A program made the position numbers and the translations under genes. This document shows positions 15,685 to 23,673 of a DNA stretch of 52,517 bases, piece by piece. The notes below the pieces were generated by a model. The model was not told where the DNA came from, did not search any database, and worked only from the letters and a program-made list of their open reading frames with translations. Source of the DNA: Polaromonas sp. (lineage in GTDB: Bacteria; Pseudomonadota; Gammaproteobacteria; Burkholderiales; Burkholderiaceae_C); the NCBI GenBank assembly GCA_021731285.1, contig JAKFXR010000018.1, forward strand, positions 1-52,517. Direction: 5' to 3'. Each line of letters starts with the position of its first letter. The first letter of the stretch is position 1.

Positions 15685-16842
15685 TCAGGCGGCCTTGGCG
15701 GGCCGCTGCGAGAAACTGCGCTCGAACACGCCTTCGGCAATCCGGTTCTTGAGCATCTCGACCGAGCCGCCGGCGATCATCCAGCCGCGAATGCGGCGCA
15801 CGCAATATTCAACGATTGATTCGCGACTGTAGCCCATGGCTCCCATGGCCTGCAACGCTTCGTTGCCGACGTCCCAGCCCGCCTGGTTGCAGGCCAGTTT
15901 GGCCATGGCCGTGCTGTGGGCGCTGGGCAGGCCGTGCTCGCCTTCCATGGCCGCCTTGTACAGCAACAGTTGCGCCGATTCGAGCTTGAGCGCCATTTCG
16001 GCGAACTTCCACTGAAGGCCCTGGAACTCACACAGGGGTCGGCCGAACTGCTTGCGGATGAGCACATGCTCGCGCGCAATGTTGAAACAGTGGCGCCCCA
16101 GCGCCAACGAACGGGAGGCATTGCCCAGACGCTCGACGTTGAAGCCCGATATCTGCTTTTTGAAGCCGCCCGGACCGAGCAGCAAATTGGCGGCTGGAAT
16201 GCGGCAGTCCTCCATGTAGAGCTGGCACCATTCCTCGCCGCTCATGAAGGCCGATGGTTCGCCTATGCTGAAACCCGGCGTGCCGCGCTCGATCAGTACC
16301 GAACCGATGCCGTCGACTCCAGGGCCGAAGCGCACGTAAATCAGGAACAGCGAAGCGTCCGGGCTGTGGGTGGAAAACACCTTGCTGCCGTTGATCACGT
16401 AGTGATCGCCGTCCCGGCGGGCGCTGGTCTTGAGTTCGGTCACGGCGGAGCCGGCATCGGGCTCGGTCATGCCCAAAGAAATCAGTTTCTGCCCGCTCAG
16501 CAGCTCGGGTAGCCAGCGTGCCTTCTGCCCGGGGCTGGCGTATTCAACGAAAGTGCGGATCGGGCCGAAGTTGCCGGCCTGCACGATGTCGGCGCTTTTC
16601 GGGCAAACCAAAGCCACCTCCTGGATGGCCAGCACCGCGTGCATCAGCGAGCCGCCTTGGCCGCCGTCCTGCTCGGCAAAGGCGATGCCCAGCAGGCCTT
16701 GCCCGGCCAACAGACGCGCCACCTCGGATGGGTAGGCCGACGAATGGGCCCGTTGCAGCGCGCCGACCGCCAGTTTGTCTTGCGCAAAGCGGCGCACTGC
16801 GTCGGCAAAACTCGCATGCTCTTCGCTTAAATTGAAATCCAT
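15685..16842 (-). CDS. Acyl-CoA dehydrogenase (IVD/LCAD-type active site)
   Basis: A 385-residue FAD-dependent acyl-CoA dehydrogenase. I start it at the ATG at 16842 (MDFNLSEEH), which has an AAGGGA Shine-Dalgarno; an in-frame upstream start at 16938 is less likely. The FAD motif GMTEPDAGSA is at ~124-133. The C-terminal MCAD-type Glu is replaced by Gly (IAGGSVEML), but Glu237 in FNVERL occupies the position of the catalytic base in isovaleryl- and long-chain acyl-CoA dehydrogenases. This suggests a branched or alicyclic acyl-CoA substrate. It is the first gene of a three-gene unit with a Bug receptor and an alpha/beta hydrolase, divergent from MmgE/PrpD. Confidence 0.9.
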   Translation of the reverse strand: MDFNLSEEHASFADAVRRFAQDKLAVGALQRAHSSAYPSEVARLLAGQGLLGIAFAEQDGGQGGSLMHAVLAIQEVALVCPKSADIVQAGNFGPIRTFVEYASPGQKARWLPELLSGQKLISLGMTEPDAGSAVTELKTSARRDGDHYVINGSKVFSTHSPDASLFLIYVRFGPGVDGIGSVLIERGTPGFSIGEPSAFMSGEEWCQLYMEDCRIPAANLLLGPGGFKKQISGFNVERLGNASRSLALGRHCFNIAREHVLIRKQFGRPLCEFQGLQWKFAEMALKLESAQLLLYKAAMEGEHGLPSAHSTAMAKLACNQAGWDVGNEALQAMGAMGYSRESIVEYCVRRIRGWMIAGGSVEMLKNRIAEGVFERSFSQRPAKAA

Positions 16843-17029
16843 GCTTTTTCCCTTAAAAACTGCTAATAGTTTGAATTCTGACCAAATGGCGGCGCCTGAG
16901 AGCTTCAGATTGCGCACGGAGCCATGACGAAAGCTCATGGCATGGCAACAAATCGGAAGGGGCCAACCCCCGAGACTGCAGCGAATATCAACTCTGGCGG
17001 CAACCCGCCACTACAGTCACTCAAAGCAC
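16843..17029. promoter_or_regulatory. Divergent promoter region, with a hairpin before the MmgE/PrpD start
   Basis: 187 bp separate the divergent acyl-CoA dehydrogenase and MmgE/PrpD genes. The part nearest 16843-16880 is AT-rich (TTTAAAAACTGCTAATAG on one strand or its complement) and suits a promoter. A hairpin TGGCGG-caac-CCGCCA occupies 16995-17010, 20 bp before the MmgE/PrpD ATG, and could affect translation. No operator was identified. Confidence 0.35.
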
Positions 17030-18370
17030 ATGAAAACGACAACTCAGACCCTGGCCCAGTTTGCCTGCGCCTTGAATCAGCAGCCTCTTTCGCCCGAGGT
17101 CATCCACCATGCCAAGCGCGCCGTGATCGACTGGCACGCGGCCCTGTTGCCGGGCGCAGTCGTCGCGCCGCCGACTCTGCTGGAGCAGGCCCTGGCCGCG
17201 GACCTGGACCGTGGGCAGGCCAGCCTTGCCCTGGGACGTGCGGCCACCACGCGCACGGCAGCACTGATCAACGGCACCGCAGCCCATACGGTGGAAGTCG
17301 ACGACATTTACCGCGATGCCATCTACCACCCGGGCGCCCCGACCATTGCCGCCGCCTGGGCCGTGGGCCAGGAAACCAGATCGACCGGCCTGGACGTACT
17401 GCTTGCCGTCGTGGCCGGGTACGAGATTTCCACCCGCATCGGTGCCGCCCTGGGCCGGGCCCACTACAAGTATTGGCACAACACCGGCACCGTGGGCAGC
17501 TTCGGCGCCGCGGCCGCCGCGGCCTCGCTCTACCGGCTCGAGGCCGGCCCCTATGCCCATGCCCTGGCCACGGCAGGCACCTTTGCCGCCGGCCTGCAGC
17601 AAGCGTTCCGCATGGATTCGCTGTCCAAGCCCCTGCATGCCGGACGCGCCGCCGAGGCCGGGGTGCTGGCGGCCCAAGCGGCGCGCGCCGGGGTCACCGG
17701 CTCACTCGACATCCTCGAAGGTGAGGCCGGCATGGGCGTGGCCATGAGTAACGGCCCGGACTGGCAACAGGCGGTCGCCACCCTGGGCCGCGACTTCCAT
17801 ATCAACAGAATGACTTTCAAGAACCATGCCTGTTGCGGCCATACCTTCGCGGCCATCGACGGCGCCCTGGAAGTGCAGCGCCGCCTCGGTGTCACGGCCG
17901 GCGACATCGCCCGGGTGCAGGTTGCCACTTACCGGCCCGCGCTGGAGGTGGCGGGCTACGAGAACCCGCAGACCCCGGCCGAGGCCCGCTTCAGCGTCAA
18001 GTACGTGGTTGCCACCGCCTTGATTTACGGCAGTGTGCGGCTGTCGGCATTCGAGTCGCAACGCTTGGCCGACCCGGCGATCCGCGAATTGATGAAGCGT
18101 ATCGAACTGACGGTTGATCCCGAGCTCGACGCCGGCTTTCCGGGCCAACGCGCGGCCCGGATCACGATGGGAACCCGCGACGGTCGCAGCGAGAAGTACC
18201 TGCAGCCCACGCGCAAGGGCGACCCCGAGCAGCCGCTCAGCGATGCCGACCTCGACGACAAGTTCATCGAGCTAGCCGCGCCCGTGGTTGGCGCTGGCCA
18301 AGCGAAAGCCATGCTGGTCCGGCTCTGGCGGCTGGACAGTGAACCGCATATCCGCTGGGCCCCGCACTGA
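17030..18370 (+). CDS. MmgE/PrpD-family protein
   Basis: A 446-residue MmgE/PrpD protein. The start at 17030 (MKTTTQTLAQF) is chosen because family homology begins there; an in-frame start at 16937 adds 31 residues of no likeness. An N-terminal all-helical domain contains VEVDDIYRDAIYHPG, and a C-terminal lid domain contains KNHACCGHTFAAIDG, whose His aligns with active-site His of 2-methylcitrate dehydratase and cis-aconitate decarboxylase. Family members dehydrate or decarboxylate tri- and dicarboxylic acids. The ending (PVVGAGQAKAMLVRLWRLDS) matches a pseudogene fragment at 36449-36580. It is followed after 268 bp by the HMG-CoA-lyase-like gene. The substrate is probably a carboxylic acid intermediate rather than methylcitrate itself. 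Confidence 0.88.
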   Translation: MKTTTQTLAQFACALNQQPLSPEVIHHAKRAVIDWHAALLPGAVVAPPTLLEQALAADLDRGQASLALGRAATTRTAALINGTAAHTVEVDDIYRDAIYHPGAPTIAAAWAVGQETRSTGLDVLLAVVAGYEISTRIGAALGRAHYKYWHNTGTVGSFGAAAAAASLYRLEAGPYAHALATAGTFAAGLQQAFRMDSLSKPLHAGRAAEAGVLAAQAARAGVTGSLDILEGEAGMGVAMSNGPDWQQAVATLGRDFHINRMTFKNHACCGHTFAAIDGALEVQRRLGVTAGDIARVQVATYRPALEVAGYENPQTPAEARFSVKYVVATALIYGSVRLSAFESQRLADPAIRELMKRIELTVDPELDAGFPGQRAARITMGTRDGRSEKYLQPTRKGDPEQPLSDADLDDKFIELAAPVVGAGQAKAMLVRLWRLDSEPHIRWAPH

Positions 18371-18638
18371 CCGGGCCCTTGGCTTTCGATTGCTGCAAAC
18401 TGTCGCCCAGGCAGGGCTGCAAGCTTATAAAAAAGGAAACGTGAAATCTCTGTCGTGAATGCTGCCCATACACCACCGCAAGCGCCTGGTCACCATCGCC
18501 TATTGACCGGTGTTTTCCATCGAAAGAGGGCCAGGAGCCGAACTTGAAATATTACCCGCCCACGCTGGGAGCAAGGCCGCACCGTCTTTGCGCCTGCCCA
18601 AACCGGCCTTGCATTGATCCCCGCAGACCACCAAGACT

Positions 18639-19598
18639 ATGAATACCCATCTTGTTCCCGACGTGCTCATCAGCGAGGTTGGCCCACGCGATGGCCTGCA
18701 GTCAGTCAAAGCCACCATGCCCACGGCGAACAAGTTCAAATGGATCGACGCGCTGGTTGCCGCCGGCCTGCGCGAGATTGAAGTGTGCTCGTTCGTTCCG
18801 GCCAAACACTTGCCGCAAATGGCCGATGCAGCCGAAGTCGTGCGCCATGCGCTCAAGCACCCGGGCGTGACGGTCATGGCACTGGTGCCCAACCTGCGCG
18901 GCGCCAAGGAGGCGCTCAGGGCCAACGTGCACAAGCTGACCATCCCGGTCTCAGCCAGCGCCGCGCACTCGCTGGCCAACGTGCGCAAGACGCGGGAGGA
19001 GATGATCGAGGAGGTTCGCGCCATCGTCCGTCTGCGCGACGAAATCGCCCCTGGCGTGAAGATCGAGGCCGGCATTGCCACCGCATTCGGCTGCACCCTG
19101 CAGGGTGAGGTGCCGGAGGGCGATGTGGTCTGGATGGCCAGTCAATGCATTGCCGCTGGGGCCGACGAGTCCGGCCTCTCTGACACCACCGGCATGGCCA
19201 ACCCGGCGCAGGTGCGCCGCCTGTTCCACAAGGTGCGCGCCGCCATCGGCGACAAGACGGGTGCGGCCCACATGCACAACACGCGCGGCTTGGGGCTGGC
19301 CAACTGCCTGGCAGCGTATGACGCAGGCGTGCGCACCTTCGACAGTTCCCTGGGCGGACTCGGCGGCTGCCCCTACGCCCCCGGGGCCTCGGGCAACGTG
19401 GTCACCGAAGACCTGGTATTCATGTTCGCGGCCATGGGCATTTCCACCGGCGTCGATATCGCAAAACTCATCGCCGCGCGCGAGCCGCTCAAAGCCGGCC
19501 TGCCCGGCGAACCGATCTACGGCATGACGCCCGAAGCCGGGCTGCCAAAAGGTTGGTCCCAGTGTGCATCGTCCATCGGGCTGGTGCCTGGAGCCTGA
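18639..19598 (+). CDS. HMG-CoA lyase-like enzyme (citramalyl/HMG-CoA lyase family)
   Basis: A 319-residue DRE-TIM metallolyase. The active-site motifs are EVGPRDGLQ (residues ~8-16, with Arg and Asp), the metal-ligand HMHNTRGLGLAN and the catalytic-Cys loop GGLGGCPYAPGASGN. The enzyme cleaves a 3-hydroxy-3-methylacyl-CoA into acetyl-CoA and a keto acid, as in HMG-CoA to acetoacetate. The CaiB gene begins just 1 bp after its stop. This lyase/CoA-transferase pair is a common arrangement in which the transferase makes the CoA thioester that the lyase splits. In the Burkholderiales such pairs handle citramalate- or hydroxymethylglutarate-like acids; the actual acid here is unknown. Confidence 0.9.
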   Translation: MNTHLVPDVLISEVGPRDGLQSVKATMPTANKFKWIDALVAAGLREIEVCSFVPAKHLPQMADAAEVVRHALKHPGVTVMALVPNLRGAKEALRANVHKLTIPVSASAAHSLANVRKTREEMIEEVRAIVRLRDEIAPGVKIEAGIATAFGCTLQGEVPEGDVVWMASQCIAAGADESGLSDTTGMANPAQVRRLFHKVRAAIGDKTGAAHMHNTRGLGLANCLAAYDAGVRTFDSSLGGLGGCPYAPGASGNVVTEDLVFMFAAMGISTGVDIAKLIAAREPLKAGLPGEPIYGMTPEAGLPKGWSQCASSIGLVPGA

Positions 19599-19599
19599 A

Positions 19600-20814
19600 A
19601 TGACAGAACACAGTCCCCCTGAGAAGCAGCTCCCCTACGCCGGCATTCGCGTGGTGGAGTTCACCCACATGGTCATGGGACCGACCTGCGGCATGGTGCT
19701 CGCTGACCTGGGCGCGGAAGTCATCAAGGTCGAACCGATCGGCCACGGCCGGGAGGGCGATGCCACGCGCCAGCTGATCGGCTCGGGCGCGGGCTTCTTC
19801 CCCCTGTTCAACCGCAACAAGAAGAGCCTGACCCTCGACCTGCACTCGCCCGAGGGTAAGGAGGCCGTGCTCAAGCTGATCGCCACAGCCGACATCGTGA
19901 GTGAAAACTTCAAGCCCGGCACCATGAAAAAGCTCGGGCTGGACCATGACAGCCTGAAAACGCTCAACCCGCGCCTGATCTACGTGAGCCACAAGGGCTT
20001 CCTGCCCGGCCCGTACGATCACCGGACCGCACTCGATGAAGTGGTGCAGATGATGGGAGGTTTGGCCTACATGACGGGCCGCCCCGGCGACCCGCTGCGC
20101 GCAGGGACCAGCATCAATGACATCATGGGCGGCCTGTTCGGCGCGATTGGCGCCATGGCGGCACTCAGTGCACGCGAGAAAACCGGCCAGGGCCAGGAGG
20201 TGCAGACCGCGCTGTTTGAAAACAACGTGTTTCTCGTCGCCCAGCACATGATGCAGTACGCCGTCACAGGCAAGCCCGCAGCGCCCATGCCGGCGCGCAT
20301 CTCGGCCTGGGCGATCTACGACGTGTTCAAGGTCAGGGATGGTGAACAGATTTTCCTGGCGGTGGTCAGCGACACAGCTTGGCATATCTTCTGCGACGCC
20401 TTCGGCTTTGCAGACCTGAAGGACGACCCGCGTCTGAGGTCCAACAACCACCGCGTTGGTGCCCGCGAATGGATGATGCCCCTCTTGCGCGAGCGGCTGG
20501 CGAACTTCAGCGCAGCCGAACTGAGCGCCGTGTTCGAGAAGCACGCACTGCCGTTCGCGCCCATCACCCGCCCACAGGACTTGCTGCAAGACCCGCACCT
20601 GCTGGCCACTGGTGGCCTGGCGCCCATCACCCTGCCGGACGGGCGTGAGACCAAAACCGTGCTGCTGCCCTTCACGCTGGGCGGCGAGCGCCCCGGCGTT
20701 CGGCTTTCGCCACCGAAGCTGGGTGAGCACAGCGCGGAACTACTGGCCGAGCTGGGCTACAGCGCTTCAGAAATCGAAGCGCTCTGCAACAATTCCGAAA
20801 AAGGAACTTCCTGA
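19600..20814 (+). CDS. CaiB/BaiF-family (type III) CoA-transferase
   Basis: A 404-residue family III CoA-transferase. The start at 19600 (MTEHSPPEKQ) follows the lyase stop by 1 bp; an in-frame ATG at 19564 overlaps the lyase and is less likely. The N-terminal GIRVVEFTHMVMGPTCGMVL and the VIKVEPIG strand are typical. The catalytic Asp, which forms the mixed anhydride with the acyl group, is Asp in TALDEVVQMMGGL. The enzyme moves CoA between acids (for example from succinyl-CoA or acetyl-CoA). Its partner is the lyase upstream. A 2-hydroxyacid dehydrogenase gene follows after 79 bp. Confidence 0.93.
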   Translation: MTEHSPPEKQLPYAGIRVVEFTHMVMGPTCGMVLADLGAEVIKVEPIGHGREGDATRQLIGSGAGFFPLFNRNKKSLTLDLHSPEGKEAVLKLIATADIVSENFKPGTMKKLGLDHDSLKTLNPRLIYVSHKGFLPGPYDHRTALDEVVQMMGGLAYMTGRPGDPLRAGTSINDIMGGLFGAIGAMAALSAREKTGQGQEVQTALFENNVFLVAQHMMQYAVTGKPAAPMPARISAWAIYDVFKVRDGEQIFLAVVSDTAWHIFCDAFGFADLKDDPRLRSNNHRVGAREWMMPLLRERLANFSAAELSAVFEKHALPFAPITRPQDLLQDPHLLATGGLAPITLPDGRETKTVLLPFTLGGERPGVRLSPPKLGEHSAELLAELGYSASEIEALCNNSEKGTS

Positions 20815-20893
20815 AACGTCCTCGCTCCCCCTGCGGAATCGTACGATCAAGCAGTTGAGGTCAGACGTCCGTAACCCCCTGCCTTATTCACCC

Positions 20894-21871
20894 ATGCGCA
20901 TAGCCATTCCAGACGACTATCAGGACTGTGTCCGCCATCTCAAGTGCTTTTCTGCATTGGCAGATCACGACGTGACCGTGTTCAACGACACGGTCAAAGA
21001 CATCAAGACCTTGGCGGCGCGTTTAGCCAATGCGCAAGTCCTTGTCCTGACGCGCGAGCGCACCAGAATAACGGCTGAACTGCTTGATCAATTGCCCGAT
21101 CTCCAGATGATCAGCCAGACTGGAAAACTCGCTGGACACGTGGACCTGGCGGCCTGTACGCAGCGAGGCATCGCGGTCGCCGAAGGCATCGGCACAGGCT
21201 CGGCCACCGCAGAGATGACCTGGGCACTGATCATGGCCAGCCGTCGCAACCTCGTCTCTGAAGCCAACCGGCTGCGCGGCGGACTTTGGCAAGGGTCGAT
21301 CGGGCAGCAGCTACAGGGCCAGTGCCTGGGCATCTGGAGCTACGGCCGTATCGGGCAACAGGTTGCAGCTTATGGCAAGGCCTTCGGCATGCGGGTCTGG
21401 GTCTGGGGGCGCGCCGGGTCACGCGCCAAAGCTCAGGCTGATGGTTTCGAGCTCGCGCCTTCACGGGAAACCTTCTTTTCAGACAGCGATGTGATCAGTC
21501 TGCATGTGCGCCTGAATGCCGAAACCTATGGCATTGTGGGTCAAGCAGATCTCGCCAGAATGAAGTCCTCCGCGCTGCTGGTCAATACCAGCCGCGCCGA
21601 ATTGATCGCGTCGGACGCATTGGCGCAGGCCCTGCGTCTTGGCCAGCCTGGTTTTGCCGCAGTCGACGTCTATGAAGACGAACCGGTGCTTGGCGCTGCG
21701 CACCCGCTGCTGCGACTTCCGAATGCGCTTTGCACGCCGCATCTTGGCTATGTCGAAACCGATAACTACGAGCGTTACTTTGGTTTGGCGTTTGACCATA
21801 TCAATCACTTCGCTGCCGGCCGACCGACGTGCCTCGTCAACCCTGAGGTGATGCAACAGCTCCGGCGATAG
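20894..21871 (+). CDS. D-isomer-specific 2-hydroxyacid dehydrogenase
   Basis: A 325-residue NAD(P)-dependent dehydrogenase of the D-2-hydroxyacid/phosphoglycerate dehydrogenase family. The frame is open upstream from 20612, but homology begins at MRIAIPDDYQ (ATG 20894). The catalytic Arg is in NTSRAEL, Glu in DVYEDEP and His in TPHLGY. The nucleotide-binding loop reads LGIWSYGRIGQQ where the family has G-x-G-x-x-G, so the first Gly is Ser. It would interconvert a 2-keto acid and a D-2-hydroxy acid in the cytoplasm, which suits the keto acid released by the lyase two genes upstream. It is the last gene before the MITE-like element B. Confidence 0.9.
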   Translation: MRIAIPDDYQDCVRHLKCFSALADHDVTVFNDTVKDIKTLAARLANAQVLVLTRERTRITAELLDQLPDLQMISQTGKLAGHVDLAACTQRGIAVAEGIGTGSATAEMTWALIMASRRNLVSEANRLRGGLWQGSIGQQLQGQCLGIWSYGRIGQQVAAYGKAFGMRVWVWGRAGSRAKAQADGFELAPSRETFFSDSDVISLHVRLNAETYGIVGQADLARMKSSALLVNTSRAELIASDALAQALRLGQPGFAAVDVYEDEPVLGAAHPLLRLPNALCTPHLGYVETDNYERYFGLAFDHINHFAAGRPTCLVNPEVMQQLRR

Positions 21872-21981
21872 CGGCCCTGTTGAGACCCGGGTTTTGCCTG
21901 TCGGAAATGCCGCCAAGATTACGCAAATCGCCGTAAAGCCTCGGCGTTCAGGCCGGGGCATATAAGGCGAGGACTTTTGCG
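21872..21981. other. Spacer between the dehydrogenase gene and element B
   Basis: 110 bp with no recognisable gene. It ends directly at the 5' tip of the MITE-like element and probably includes the 3' untranslated region of the lyase-CaiB-dehydrogenase operon. I see no strong terminator stem. Confidence 0.5.
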
Positions 21982-22070
21982 GGCTCTGTCGCATTAAGCA
22001 ATTATCACCAAAAAATCCTCAATGAAATCAACGTCATTTGATGACAAAAACCGCTTAATGCGACAGAGCC
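21982..22070 (-). repeat. MITE-like element, copy B (intact)
   Basis: 89 bp bounded by a perfect 18-bp inverted repeat, GGCTCTGTCGCATTAAGC at 21982-21999 and its complement at 22053-22070. The interior holds the palindrome GTCATTTGATGAC. It is the inverted counterpart of copy A (10433-10512). It abuts the LivF fragment exactly at the Gly of its Walker A motif. Its size, perfect inverted ends and lack of coding capacity fit a MITE or a deletion remnant of an IS. Confidence 0.85.
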
Positions 22071-22262
22071 GGCAAGAGCAGTACGCTAAAGGCAATTCTC
22101 GGCATGGTGCCGGTCGCCGGCGGGCAGATCGAGTGGGAAGGCGAGAGGATCAACGACGTCAAGTCCTACAACATCCTGCGCCTTGGCATCGGCTTTTCAC
22201 CTGAAGGCCGGCGCGTCTTTCCCGGGTTGGCGGTGGGCGAAAACCTTAAGATAGGCGGCTAA
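22071..22262 (+). pseudogene. livF: LivF-like ABC transporter ATPase fragment
   Basis: A 63-codon fragment ending in TAA. It begins at GKSSTLKAILGMVP, the Walker A region, and continues through LRLGIGFSPEGRRVFPGLAV, the signature of branched-chain amino-acid transporter ATPase LivF (normally ~230-240 residues). The residues before the Walker A and everything after about NLKIGG are lost, so Walker B and the ABC signature are absent and the gene is dead. It marks a former Liv-type uptake operon that was cut when the MITE-like element or the adjacent module arrived. The remaining ~100 bp up to 22366 show no recognisable gene. Confidence 0.8.
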
Positions 22263-22366
22263 CCAACCAACATCGCAATGGACGCCGAGATCGACGACAT
22301 CGCCGCGTTCGAGGCGCTGGCTGGATTGAAGCCTGGCGCTCAGACGCGCTCAAGCAGCGTGCGCGT

Positions 22367-23554
22367 TCACCGTTCCGGCAGCCCGTTCTTGAGCAGGTCC
22401 CGCGCGATGACCCAGCGATGCACCTCGCTCGGGCCTTCCACGATCCGCAGCACGCGGGCCGAGCGGGCGATGTATTCCAGCGGCAATTCCTTTGACAGGC
22501 CCATGCCGCCGAACAGCTGGATGGCGCGGTCTGCGACGCGCCCGATCAGCTCGGTCGCCTGCACTTTGACCATCGAACCGTCGCGGCGGAAGTCCTTAGC
22601 GCCGTTGTCAATCTTCCAGGCCAGCTGATAGACCTGCAACCGCACCATCTCGAGTTCCTGCCAGCTGTCCGCGATCATCCACTGAATGGCCTGGCGGTCG
22701 GCCAACAGCGAGCCGAAGGTCTTTCGGGTGTTGGCCTGCTCGATCATCATCTCCAGGCAACGCTCGGCTAGGCCGAGGCAGCGCGAGGCGATGTCCAGCC
22801 GGCGGACGCCGAGCCGGTTGGTGATCGGCACGAAGGCGTTACCCACTTCGCCCAGCACCTGACCGTCGTCGAGTTCGACGTTGTCGAAGAACACCTGGTA
22901 GGGGTGGTACTCGCCGATCATCGGGTACGAGGTGGGGATGCTGACGCCGGGCGTCTCGCGGTCCACCAGGAAGGCCGTCATGCCGCCGCGCGAGCCCTTG
23001 CTGGCGTCCGTCACGGCCACCACGATCATGAAGTGCGAGCGGCGGGCGTTGCTGATCCACATCTTGGCGCCGTTGATCACCCATTTTCCGTTGACCCGCT
23101 CGGCCTTGGTTCGGATGCCGGCGGCATCCGAACCGGCGCCTTCTTCCGACAGCGCGATGCAGCTTTTCTTCTCGCCTCGCACGTAGGGCATCAGGTACTT
23201 GTCGATCTGCGCGCCCTTGCACTGTTCCTTCAGCAGGTACAGGTTGGGGCTGTCTGGAGGTGGCACGAAATGCACGATCGAGTGCTTCAGCTGCTCGGTG
23301 ACCACGCACTTAGCCAGCATGCCGAAGGCCTGACCGCCGAATTCCTCGGGCACGTCGATACCCCACAGACCGATGGCTCTGGCCTTCTCGGTCAGCTCGT
23401 GCTCCACCTCGGGGGGCAGCAGCGGGTCGTCGCGCATGCCGCGCTCGGCCTCGCGGCGGATCACCATCGACTCGAGCGGCATTAGCTCCCGCTTGGTGAA
23501 TTCACGCACGGTGTCGCGGATCATCCGGGTGGTGTCGGGGAGCTCGAAATTCAT
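22367..23554 (-). CDS. Acyl-CoA dehydrogenase (MCAD-type catalytic Glu)
   Basis: A 395-residue FAD-dependent acyl-CoA dehydrogenase. The start at 23554 (MNFELPDTT) has an AGGAG Shine-Dalgarno; an in-frame upstream start at 23584 lies in the operator region. The FAD-binding CIALSEEGAGSDAAG is present. The C-terminal RIVEGPSEVHRW holds Glu at about residue 373, the position of the catalytic base in short- and medium-chain enzymes, so this copy looks catalytically normal. It is divergent from the IclR gene and shares with it the inverted-repeat operator at 23582-23673. It is the best canonical oxidase of module 2b. Confidence 0.93.
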   Translation of the reverse strand: MNFELPDTTRMIRDTVREFTKRELMPLESMVIRREAERGMRDDPLLPPEVEHELTEKARAIGLWGIDVPEEFGGQAFGMLAKCVVTEQLKHSIVHFVPPPDSPNLYLLKEQCKGAQIDKYLMPYVRGEKKSCIALSEEGAGSDAAGIRTKAERVNGKWVINGAKMWISNARRSHFMIVVAVTDASKGSRGGMTAFLVDRETPGVSIPTSYPMIGEYHPYQVFFDNVELDDGQVLGEVGNAFVPITNRLGVRRLDIASRCLGLAERCLEMMIEQANTRKTFGSLLADRQAIQWMIADSWQELEMVRLQVYQLAWKIDNGAKDFRRDGSMVKVQATELIGRVADRAIQLFGGMGLSKELPLEYIARSARVLRIVEGPSEVHRWVIARDLLKNGLPER

Positions 23555-23581
23555 GGCATCTCCTGGTCGTTGCTGTTCCGG

Positions 23582-23673
23582 CATATGGACACAATTTGCC
23601 CGCCGGGTATGCGTGGATCATAGAAAGCCACGCTGGATAACGCCCGTTTTCGCATGCGAAAATGGTCCATATG
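23582..23673. promoter_or_regulatory. Inverted-repeat operator between acyl-CoA dehydrogenase and IclR genes
   Basis: CATATGGAC at 23582-23590 faces its complement GTCCATATG at 23665-23673. Between them lies a perfect 16-bp palindrome, TTTTCGCATGCGAAAA, at 23647-23662. The right arm extends as GTCCATATGATGAGA and matches 12 of 15 positions of the arms found at 28385-28458. The pattern suggests that the IclR protein encoded here binds both sites. The palindrome overlaps the most upstream possible IclR start. Confidence 0.6.

Noticed and set aside
19489..20730. A 413-residue minus-strand frame opposite the CaiB gene
   Set aside because: Antisense shadow of a clear CaiB gene, with low-complexity His/Gln/Arg-rich composition.
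10433..22070. IS6-family (IS26/IS6100-like) ends as the identity of elements A and B
   Set aside because: The GGCTCTGTCGCA tip resembles IS6-family tips superficially, but no IS6 transposase or adjoining characteristic sequence is seen. Family left open.
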